A model generated the notes under the pieces. The model was not told where the DNA came from. It was given only the letters and a program-made list of their open reading frames with translations, and did no database searches. 10,258 bases of DNA from assembly GCA_021792075.1 (NCBI GenBank), contig JAJYVK010000031.1, positions 1 through 10,258 of the forward strand, read 5' to 3'. Origin of the DNA: Actinomycetes bacterium. GTDB taxonomy: Bacteria; Actinomycetota; Acidimicrobiia; Acidimicrobiales; Acidimicrobiaceae. Positions 1-6,122 of this stretch are shown piece by piece; positions within the stretch are counted from its first letter, which is position 1, and each line of letters begins with the position of its first letter. A program made the translations under genes and the position numbers.

Positions 1-321
1 AAATGCGCCACTCCTAGCATCCGACCATGATGGAGCAGATCTTCGTATCCAGAACCATAACGATTTTCTCGACGCAACCGACTATAGGGCAACCGCATGA
101 TTCGCTGACGGCACCTACACGGTCGCCGATCTGGATCTAACTCTCCACCGATACGTCTCTTGTTCTGCGCTAACTTAAACGTAGCCGAATTCGGATCTGC
201 ATCCACCTAGTTTGTCCGCGTGAGAATGCGCGTTTACGACGGCCAACTGTGTTGCAATAATCCAAAACTCTCCGACTCCGCGACGACGAGAAGAGCACCC
301 CATAATCTTGTCATCGGATGT
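1..321. other. Left-edge stretch without a supported gene
   Basis: No convincing gene, RNA or repeat is seen here. One plus-strand frame is open from the window edge to a TGA at 98-100 (about 32 codons), then continues open to a TAA at 176-178. Its composition is protein-like (rich in Asp, Asn and Leu), so it could be the decayed end of a gene lying to the left. I recognise no family, and a frame this short can arise by chance. The stretch also lies downstream of the minus-strand HTH gene. I see no clear hairpin with a T-run that would terminate that transcript. Confidence 0.3.
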
Positions 322-1209
322 CTACCGCCCACTTATGCGCTGTTGCGCGTGCCACCGCTGCATAAATGGAGATCTGCCGCCCTGTCCACGCCGAGCGATT
401 CCCAATGCGTCAAGTCGGCGAAGCACCGTCGGGACCGGGTGACCAGTCAATAGCTCAATGTGGAAACAGGCCAGACCACATCCGACGTACAATGCGGTTA
501 CAAGTTCTCCGGTAAGGGGTTTCGGGTTTGGGAACCTTTGCCAAATCGGTCCTGGTTCACGGATGATTGGAATATCGTGTGCAGTCAGAATTCGCGTTAC
601 GTCGGCATCATCATAGAGCACCTCGATCAGACGGATATCGAATATTTCCGATGGTCGAGGTGCTCCTCCGGTGCGCACTGGGACTCCGTGAGTGTGTGCA
701 GCTTGCAATACGATGCGACCGGATACACCGAGTTCTTTACCCACTTCGGATGCCGCCAGTTCCTTGTCGACATATAAACGGCCGAGTTCTTCCAAGGCTA
801 CATCAGTACGGTCGTGGCGGTCAAAGCTTCCTCTGGTTCGTCGTTCAATCCCCCAAAGCGCTAACCTGCTTCGCACAAGTCGATCCGAAATACCCAACGC
901 GCGGCCTATCTCGGTCGAACTCAGCCAACGGTCAATATAGAGAGCACGCAACGTTTCTTCCGACAAACCGTCTACTACCCTAAGCGGCCTAGATCTTCCG
1001 GATCCTCGTGGCGCGATCTTTACCCCCTCTCGCCGAAGAATCCGCGCTATGCGCTGGCGGTCAATCTCCACTTGCTCGGCAATGCGATAGGTCGAAAGAC
1101 CATCTTCCGAGTACATACGAATAATTTGAGCAACAATTTCCGGCGTAACAGGACTGGCCGCTTCTCTTGTTATCACAGTGGAGGTTCCCCTGGGCCTTTC
1201 TGCACACAT
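322..1209 (-). CDS. Protein of tandem helix-turn-helix repeats, probable DNA-binding regulator
   Basis: The 295-residue protein is almost entirely repeated HTH units of 45-55 residues. Units lie near residues 21-66, 81-127, 137-180 and 232-275, with a decayed one near 190-218. Each follows a pattern of a leading LY or MY, a helix, then S-T-x-x-I/V-G-x-x-L-G-I/V-S-x-x-x-V and a closing G-I/V-x-x-R. This is typical of DNA-recognising HTH folds. No catalytic, ligand-binding or membrane domain is visible, and the tail is basic. The ATG is supported by AAAGGAG at 1219-1225, nine bases upstream. The gene follows the second MutS-like gene by 120 bases on the same strand, so it may be the operon's last gene or have its own promoter. 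Its target is unknown. The tandem HTH arrangement is seen directly; a regulatory role is inferred. Confidence 0.8.
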   Translation of the reverse strand: MCAERPRGTSTVITREAASPVTPEIVAQIIRMYSEDGLSTYRIAEQVEIDRQRIARILRREGVKIAPRGSGRSRPLRVVDGLSEETLRALYIDRWLSSTEIGRALGISDRLVRSRLALWGIERRTRGSFDRHDRTDVALEELGRLYVDKELAASEVGKELGVSGRIVLQAAHTHGVPVRTGGAPRPSEIFDIRLIEVLYDDADVTRILTAHDIPIIREPGPIWQRFPNPKPLTGELVTALYVGCGLACFHIELLTGHPVPTVLRRLDALGIARRGQGGRSPFMQRWHAQQRISGR

Positions 1210-1329
1210 AGTAAGGAACTCCTTTACTACTCGTTAGCAACTGATAAGGTACACATCTGGGGTACAACTATGCGTGCGTCTGGCCTAGTTCGTGCCCGCT
1301 GACGTTGTCTGGTTCCTCTCCTTGAGAAG

Positions 1330-2841
1330 TCAGCTAGAGTTAGATGACACGAGAAATACCTTTTTATACAGATCCTCACCGTAGCTCGTTGGTAATGGTT
1401 CACGCTTAACCAGCTTGAAATTCCGACGTCCATCGGCATCTCGCTCGGCGCGCAGGAAGAGGGCGAAGTCCCTCCGCTGCTCACCGCGGAAGCTCTCTGC
1501 AAAGTCGAATTGATGGGTAACAAAGAATACCTTGATGTCGGCATCCACGAGTGCGCGAACTATCTGACGAGCGATTTCCGATCCTTCTCGTTCGTTCGTC
1601 GCCGCAAACGACTCATTGAAGAGCACTATGGAGTGTGACGTGAGCAGATCGGTGATCACACTCATCCTACTTAACTCTTCGTCAAGCCTCCCGCTCCTCA
1701 TCGACGAGTCCTCTTCCCGTACGAAGTGCGTGAAAATTCCGTTCGATACACTTGCACGATACGATTCGGCAGCGACAAACATGCCACATTGCATCATCAA
1801 CTGAGCCATCCCAACACTTCTCAGGAATGTGGACTTCCCGCCAGAGTTAGCGCCCGTTATGATTACGAGCATTTTACCTCGGGCATCGGCTTCGTTGCCG
1901 ACGATCCGGTTATCCGATCGAAGCGCCAATGAGACATCGCGGAGGTCCGAAAACGTCAGCTCAGGTTTGTTCCATGCCGCGGGGATGGGGAAACATGTTG
2001 GTTCGCCCTTCACCTGGAGCTGATCTCTTAAATTAAGACTGCCTACATAGAACCCGAGTTCCGAGCGCAGCATGGAGAAATAGCTCTCAATGTGGTCCGC
2101 TGACTGTGCTGCCGCATTAGCCACAATATTGATCCCACGGCTGGTGAGATCCGATAGAGCATTGGCACCCGCTTCATCGCGCGGAGGAATCGTGAATGAG
2201 TAGGATGACCGGGATCCAATTCCAATACGCTCCTTCCAGCTCAACTTGGTGTCCCAGGGCGAGCGAAGTACATAGTTGATCCCGGAGTTATCCTTATTGA
2301 GCTCGGAACTCATGAGCACACCGTCTTGGAAGCGCAGCTGTTTGAGATGGCGATCGATCACCACGAAGTAGTCATCGTCCAAATCTGTCTGCAGACTGCG
2401 AAAAAGCGTCCCAAACCCCTCGGAGTGGACTTTGTCAGCAAAACTGTCGGCTAATCCTCTCAGTTGTTTAAGTAGACCAACGAACATTTCGAGCTCTCGT
2501 ACGGCACCGCTCAAAATTGAAGATGGAAAGTGAGACGACGTATGTCCCCATAACCCTCTTTTACCCTGGGCCGACATCACCGCGATATCATATATCTCTC
2601 TGGCCATCTTAGGATAGGCAATGCAGTCAGCGAGGATGTGCTGACGATAGATGATTACCTCCGGGTCTTTAAGGCTTGCGAACACTACCCTCTTCGACAC
2701 TTCAAGGAGAAACTTATCGCCCTGTGCCATCGATTCGAACAAAGTGGACAATTCTAGGTCCTGGGTCAAGTCTTCGTGGTTCGGAGGAAGTTCACTCGCG
2801 AAGTTGAAATCCTGTTGGGTGTACAGCAAGTGAGCTTTCAC
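1330..2841 (-). CDS. MutS-like ATPase, second of a pair
   Basis: This 503-residue protein has a C-terminal MutS-type ATPase domain. Walker A is GANSGGKST at residues 330-338, followed by the MutS-like stretch FTHFVREEDSSMRSGRLDEE (370-389). The Walker B strand is SIVLFNES (404-411), and the switch-like THQ lies at 442-444. The helical first 300 residues resemble a MutS core/lever region, without the mismatch-recognition domain of MutS1 or an Smr domain as in MutS2. The Walker B acidic pair, normally Asp-Glu, is Asn-Glu here; the catalytic Glu is kept. The GTG start (2839-2841) overlaps the TGA of the preceding MutS-like gene as GTGA, with AAGGA about eight bases upstream, so translation is probably coupled. 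The family is clear. The substrate (mismatch, branched DNA, RNA or other) cannot be read from sequence. Confidence 0.87.
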   Translation of the reverse strand: MKAHLLYTQQDFNFASELPPNHEDLTQDLELSTLFESMAQGDKFLLEVSKRVVFASLKDPEVIIYRQHILADCIAYPKMAREIYDIAVMSAQGKRGLWGHTSSHFPSSILSGAVRELEMFVGLLKQLRGLADSFADKVHSEGFGTLFRSLQTDLDDDYFVVIDRHLKQLRFQDGVLMSSELNKDNSGINYVLRSPWDTKLSWKERIGIGSRSSYSFTIPPRDEAGANALSDLTSRGINIVANAAAQSADHIESYFSMLRSELGFYVGSLNLRDQLQVKGEPTCFPIPAAWNKPELTFSDLRDVSLALRSDNRIVGNEADARGKMLVIITGANSGGKSTFLRSVGMAQLMMQCGMFVAAESYRASVSNGIFTHFVREEDSSMRSGRLDEELSRMSVITDLLTSHSIVLFNESFAATNEREGSEIARQIVRALVDADIKVFFVTHQFDFAESFRGEQRRDFALFLRAERDADGRRNFKLVKREPLPTSYGEDLYKKVFLVSSNSS

Positions 2842-4520
2842 CGGGCGATCCTTCTTCTCATACGCTCGTAGGTGAGGTTGTGCTTCTCGGCAATTGCCAG
2901 TGCATAGGCGAGGCCGTCAGCAGGGCCTCGCACGACTTTGTAGGTTCGTTCTGCTGGATTTTCCGGAATGATCGTGCTCTTCATACTCACGATCGTCTTG
3001 CCGAGCGATGCAATTTCGTCAATAAATGTGACGTAGACACATAGAAGATCCAGGTCAATAACTCGCTCCATTATTTTGGTACCCAAGAACCTAGCGTCAT
3101 ACAAAGTCGTCGATGTAAATATCTCGTTCATTATGACAATACTGTTCGTCGTAGCTTCTTCTAGGACTCCACGGATTCTCACCAGATCGTTTTCGAGCTT
3201 GCCGCTCATGTTGGCGAGATCTTCTTCTCGCTCAAAGTGAGTGAATATCTTGTCGAACAGAAAGAGGCGGGCTGCGCTTCCTGGCACGGGGCAACCAATA
3301 CTTGCAAAATGATGAAGCTGTCCAAAAGTCCGGGCGAACGTCGTCTTGCCACCCTGGTTCGGCCCGGAGATAACTAAGACCCGCTCGGCCTCCTCCAGGT
3401 GAAACTCATTGAGGATAACTGTCGCTCTTTCCGACACCAACTTGTTAGCTAATGCTAAATCGAAGGTATCGATCGCAAAGATTTCCTTTGACTCTTCGGA
3501 AATTTCCGGGTAGCAGAATTCTAGCCCTGCCAAACGAAGAGGTTTGATGAACTCGAGATAAGCAATATAAAACTGAAGTTCTCGATCAAATCGTCGAATA
3601 TTCTCATCGAAAAACCCAGCGTGTCTACGGCAATAGTCATCTAACGCGGAAAATTCGTCGCTAAATAAACGTGCCAGCAGACCAACAATCTGCGCTCCCA
3701 CGTGGTTCATACCTGGCCATCCTCGAAAATTTACTTTATAATCCTTCACCGACCCTTGCTGAAATCGCTCAAACGTCTTCTCAATTTCAAAGCTGTAGTC
3801 AAGTTCGCCGTCATATCGTCGTACTTCCACCTTGAGACCTTTGATTCGAACGGAGTACTTGATCGCACCAAGTGCTTTCTCGAGATTCCTCGTCTCGGCG
3901 TCAAGAGAGGTGAATGCCGCAGACGCCACATACTTAGATAGATATTCCCGAAAGGAACTGAGTCCCTTTGACCGAATATTGCAGATGCCGAGGTGACCAG
4001 CCAAGCTAGTAACGGCCTCGCAGTAGATTGCAATTTCGTCAAGGAACCAGCCCTCTTGCTGGTGTCGATACTGCATCTTTTCGATCTGTTCGGCATGTAC
4101 GCGTACCTGATGAATTTTTTGCGCAAAATGCTCAAGTGCCTCAAGCAGAATGCCATCTTCAAGGTCCCGAAAGATCTCCTGGCGATAGTACATGACATGG
4201 CCGTCGTGAAGCTGGTGGTAAAGGTACCTCGTCAGAAAGTCAGGTTCTTCACGTCCTGCAGCAATTGCATTCACAATCAGGTCGAGATTCAAGTCTGACA
4301 CAAGTGACTGATCCTCTTGATTCCCCACGAACTCCAGCTCTGTCGGCACTTCGAACAAAAGGCTGCCAAACTCACTGAAAGTGGACACTGTTGACAATTG
4401 AGTGTCTGCCCCCATGCCAGATGCATTGTTACTCGATACCGCTCCATTTTGGTCTACCGCCAAGTTTTTGGCAAAAGAAACGTCCCCTTTCAGGGTCAGA
4501 CCCCTAACTGGTCTGGTCAT
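2838..4520 (-). CDS. MutS-like ATPase, first of a pair
   Basis: This 560-residue protein ends in a MutS-type ATPase domain. Walker A is GPNQGGKTT at residues 386-394, then FTHFEREEDLANMSGKLEND (426-445). Walker B is SIVIMNEIFTSTT (460-472), and the C-terminal helices around RGPADGLAYALAIAEKH (531-547) match the MutS dimerisation end. The middle (about 90-330) is helical with charged stretches, as in MutS core and lever domains. No N-terminal mismatch-binding domain with a Phe-x-Glu motif is evident. Walker B reads Asn-Glu instead of Asp-Glu, as in the partner. The switch-like Thr-His of MutS is Thr-Phe here (VTFIDE, 497-502), although the partner keeps the His. AAAAGGTG lies four bases before the ATG. 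The gene starts 39 bases after the phosphatase gene. The two proteins are distinct paralogues and probably work as a heterodimer (inference). Confidence 0.87.
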   Translation of the reverse strand: MTRPVRGLTLKGDVSFAKNLAVDQNGAVSSNNASGMGADTQLSTVSTFSEFGSLLFEVPTELEFVGNQEDQSLVSDLNLDLIVNAIAAGREEPDFLTRYLYHQLHDGHVMYYRQEIFRDLEDGILLEALEHFAQKIHQVRVHAEQIEKMQYRHQQEGWFLDEIAIYCEAVTSLAGHLGICNIRSKGLSSFREYLSKYVASAAFTSLDAETRNLEKALGAIKYSVRIKGLKVEVRRYDGELDYSFEIEKTFERFQQGSVKDYKVNFRGWPGMNHVGAQIVGLLARLFSDEFSALDDYCRRHAGFFDENIRRFDRELQFYIAYLEFIKPLRLAGLEFCYPEISEESKEIFAIDTFDLALANKLVSERATVILNEFHLEEAERVLVISGPNQGGKTTFARTFGQLHHFASIGCPVPGSAARLFLFDKIFTHFEREEDLANMSGKLENDLVRIRGVLEEATTNSIVIMNEIFTSTTLYDARFLGTKIMERVIDLDLLCVYVTFIDEIASLGKTIVSMKSTIIPENPAERTYKVVRGPADGLAYALAIAEKHNLTYERMRRRIAR

Positions 4521-4539
4521 ATGGCACCTTTTGAGACCA

Positions 4540-4557
4540 TCAGTGACGTGACACTGA
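4540..4557 (-). repeat. Small inverted repeat between the phosphatase and MutS-like genes
   Basis: TCAGTG and CACTGA form a 6-base-pair stem with a 6-base loop in the 39-base gap between the phosphatase stop and the ribosome binding site of the first MutS-like gene. No T-run follows, so it is not a standard terminator. It might tune mRNA processing or relative expression, or be chance. Confidence 0.3.
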
Positions 4558-4559
4558 GT

Positions 4560-5339
4560 TCACTCATGATGGTGCTCAGCAGACCGCTGGGTCATAGTAT
4601 CAACGATCTGGTCATCGCCCATGCTCCGTTTTGTTACCAGTATCCCATTTCGACTTGGGTAGTTATTAATGCTAAGGACAGACCAGTCGTTGCCTTTTAG
4701 TTCTATGACATTGAAACAACCAGTATCCTGAGGAATAGAAGAAACATTTTCCAATCGGGCATCTAATGCGGAAAGTAGGAGACGGTTCACTGCATCGTGA
4801 CTTACCAAAACGGCAGACCCATTCGGGACTCGGCGCGACACATCGATCACTGCTTCAAAAGCTCGGGCTAAAACTTCGGACTCTGGCTCAATATCTGGTG
4901 CAGCATTGAGCGATCCCCATTTAGCAATTAGTACTTCTTTGGTCTTTCCCGCCCATGGCCCATAGTCGCGGTCGACTAGTCGAGGATCCATTTCTACATT
5001 GACACCTGCCCGTATCGCAATTTCAGTAGCCGTTTCGACCGCTCGCAATAAGGGGCTTGAAGCAACTAGCTGAAGCTTCTCTCGGCCAATTACATCGCCA
5101 AGCATTCTTGCTTGCAATATTCCTAATGCATCTAGCTTTGGATCAAGATGCCCTCGCAAGACTCCATAGAAATTAAGCTCGGTTTGGCCATGTCGAACCA
5201 AATAGATCCGAGTCATATTCGCTGACTTAGAAGACTTTCCCGCCCTCGACTCCGATTGATTGATTTCAAATGAGTCGTTTGCAATACCAATTGGTTTCGA
5301 CTGCCTTGCTACGCCGGACAAATTAGCAATATCGCTCAT
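4560..5339 (-). CDS. Histidine phosphatase superfamily protein (phosphoglycerate-mutase-like)
   Basis: The 259-residue protein carries the full signature of the branch 1 histidine phosphatase superfamily. LVRHGQTE (47-54) holds the phosphorylated His50. SSPLLRAVETA (94-104) holds the conserved Arg, DRDYGPWAG (123-131) matches the usual acidic/G-x-W motif, and VSHDAVNR (179-186) holds the second catalytic His. A weakly conserved 40-residue N-terminal extension precedes the domain. I chose the ATG at 5337-5339 because GGGGGAG (5343-5349) lies just before it. A TTG four codons earlier would put that site inside the gene, and the ATG beside the domain (MTRIYL) has no ribosome binding site. The gene is first in an operon with two MutS-like ATPases, behind a fluoride riboswitch. 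The substrate is unknown: it could be a sugar phosphate, phosphoglycerate, nucleotide or phosphoprotein. The family is certain, the reaction is not. Confidence 0.9.
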   Translation of the reverse strand: MSDIANLSGVARQSKPIGIANDSFEINQSESRAGKSSKSANMTRIYLVRHGQTELNFYGVLRGHLDPKLDALGILQARMLGDVIGREKLQLVASSPLLRAVETATEIAIRAGVNVEMDPRLVDRDYGPWAGKTKEVLIAKWGSLNAAPDIEPESEVLARAFEAVIDVSRRVPNGSAVLVSHDAVNRLLLSALDARLENVSSIPQDTGCFNVIELKGNDWSVLSINNYPSRNGILVTKRSMGDDQIVDTMTQRSAEHHHE

Positions 5340-5341
5340 GA

Positions 5342-5349
5342 ACTCCCCC
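5342..5349 (-). promoter_or_regulatory. Ribosome binding site of the phosphatase gene, target of riboswitch pairing
   Basis: GGGGGAGT lies directly before the ATG at 5339. Its GGAGU (5346-5342) repeats the GGAGU of the aptamer loop (5409-5405), and GGAGTTC occurs in both places. The aptamer 3' strand ACUCC (5377-5373) can therefore pair with only one of them at a time. This suggests that with fluoride the strand is held in the aptamer and the site is free, and that without fluoride the site is masked. The pairings are read from sequence; the switch is inference. Confidence 0.55.
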
Positions 5350-5371
5350 AACTTGGGCTGTCACCATAGTC

Positions 5372-5415
5372 AGGAGTCATTAGCCATGCTGGCGGTTTGG
5401 GCGAACTCCATCGCC
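5372..5415 (-). promoter_or_regulatory. Fluoride riboswitch (crcB motif) leading the phosphatase-MutS-MutS operon
   Basis: Read on the minus strand, the 44 bases fit the crcB-motif aptamer. P2 is GGCG/CGCC (5415-5412 with 5403-5400) around a loop AUGGAGUU. Then comes CAAACC, a short hairpin GCCA-GCA-UGGC (5393-5383), UAAUG, and ACUCC (5377-5373), which pairs with GGAGU in the P2 loop (5409-5405) to make the pseudoknot. The core GAUGGnnUUC and the GCUAAUG..UCC end match what I know of the family, including the Thermotoga and Pseudomonas aptamers. A second copy lies at 9178-9221 with 38 of 44 positions identical; one difference is a C-G versus U-G change that keeps P2 paired. It sits 32 bases before the phosphatase start, so it should control that operon. 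A TCTAAT resembling a -10 box lies at 5419-5424, but I see no convincing -35 box. Confidence 0.9.
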
Positions 5416-5538
5416 TCTATTAGAGCTTAGCCTACGCTTTCACTCGGGAGCAAATCCTGGACAATCGATCCGTTTAGAGAGCCATAGAAGAGGGGGGGTC
5501 CTCAGCACTGCTGCCATAGAGAGAGCCGGGACCTATAA

Positions 5539-5763
5539 ACCAAATCAACAAAGGCAGGGAATCGCAAGAAGTTGGCACGCCTTTGGCGTGAACAGAACGG
5601 AAACTGTCAGAGTTGTGGTGAAGCGACCACCTCACAAACGAGATGGACGCTTCAACACATAGTTCCCCGAGTATTCGGGGGATCCGACACGCTTTCTAAC
5701 CGAGTCCTAGTCCATGAGAACTGCCACAGGCTGGTTCTTGCCCAACGCTTGAAAGCTGTGTAA
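5539..5763 (+). pseudogene. C-terminal HNH fragment of a group II intron reverse transcriptase/maturase
   Basis: About 74 codons remain. The readable part runs from KKLARLWREQNGNCQSCGE through LQHIVPR, FGGSDTLSNRVLVH and ENCHRLVLAQ. The paired Cys-x2-Cys, the His-Ile-Val-Pro, the GGSD..SNRVL.H and the Cys-His form the HNH endonuclease finger that ends many bacterial group II intron proteins. The family spacing and the usual 'NCHRQVHS'-like ending are kept. There is no good start: a TTG at 5572 opens the longest start-to-stop reading, but the similarity begins before it, so this is a tail and not a small gene. RT and maturase domains, normally some 400 residues ahead, are missing. Domain V of the intron follows the stop by 31 bases, which settles the origin. 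Confidence 0.83.
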
Positions 5764-5794
5764 CCGGGTTCCATAAGGAGCCTTTCTAAGGCTT

Positions 5795-5869
5795 GAGCCA
5801 AATGTGGTGAAAATCGCACGTTTGGTTCTGAAGGGGGCATGGTCCAGCAATGGACCGTGCCTACCCGAC
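5795..5869 (+). ncRNA. Group II intron domains V and VI
   Basis: Domain V is the 34-base hairpin at 5795-5828. It starts GAGCC and ends GGTTC, with the TGAAAA terminal loop region and the internal asymmetry near TCGCAC. Domain VI follows at 5833-5869. A ten-pair stem (5837-5846 with 5851-5860, one G-U) is closed by a GCAA tetraloop. Below it, GGGG pairs with C and CCC, leaving T5862 and A5863 bulged. A5863 is seven bases from the 3' end and is the expected branch-point adenosine. The end GAC fits the A-Y rule for intron 3' ends. Both domains look intact although the rest of the ribozyme is gone. Confidence 0.85.
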
Positions 5870-6122
5870 TTTAGGGGTGTAGAGCGACGCTGTGGCTGAT
5901 GATGGCGTAGAGGCGACCGCGTAGTTGCGTTATCGCTCTCTGATGAGCAATCAAGAAAGGTCCGAATAAAATAGGGTCCCCTCGCTTATTCTTAGCTGAT
6001 GACGAAAGGGGCCCAAAAATAACAAGAGGCATCGTGACGTCTACATCACGCAAACGATATCAGCAAAGTGCCGATTACGCTAAGGACTTCCTTGTCAGTC
6101 AACCTTCCTAATGTAGGCCATA
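5870..6122. other. Gap between intron end and the DUF190 gene
   Basis: This 253-base gap holds no supported gene. A minus-strand frame (6053 down to 5871) encodes 60 residues ending LRGRLYAIISHSVALHP. It is protein-like but matches no family I recognise, has no ribosome binding site, and stops right at the intron edge, so it may be a remnant of whatever the intron once interrupted. No clear terminator hairpin for the DUF190 operon is visible. Confidence 0.3.

Larger units (their letters stand above)
5539..5869 (+). mobile_element. 5'-truncated group II intron remnant
   Basis: This remnant keeps the HNH end of the intron-encoded protein followed by ribozyme domains V and VI. Domains I-III and the reverse-transcriptase and maturase parts of the protein are absent from the preceding sequence. 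The open frame goes back only to a stop at 5536-5538, and no RT motif is visible upstream. The left boundary is therefore a deletion end at or just before 5539. The right boundary, at C5869, is the expected intron 3' end (A-C). Such a fragment cannot splice or move on its own unless domains I-IV are supplied in trans. Confidence 0.83.

Noticed and set aside
460..983. Overlapping plus-strand frames of 105 and 138 residues
   Set aside because: They are antisense to the HTH-repeat gene, whose repeat structure and ribosome binding site are convincing.
1330..4520. The two ATPases as ABC transporter or SMC/RecF proteins
   Set aside because: No ABC signature LSGGQ or Q-loop is seen; the GPNQGGKTT/GANSGGKST Walker A and the FTHF.REED stretch are MutS-type.
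5340..5351. TTG at 5349-5351 as the phosphatase start
   Set aside because: It would place the GGGGGAG ribosome binding site inside the gene; the ATG at 5339 is preceded by that site.
5572..5763. Stand-alone small HNH endonuclease gene starting at a TTG
   Set aside because: Similarity continues upstream of the TTG, there is no ribosome binding site, and group II domains V and VI follow directly. It is the tail of an intron-encoded protein.
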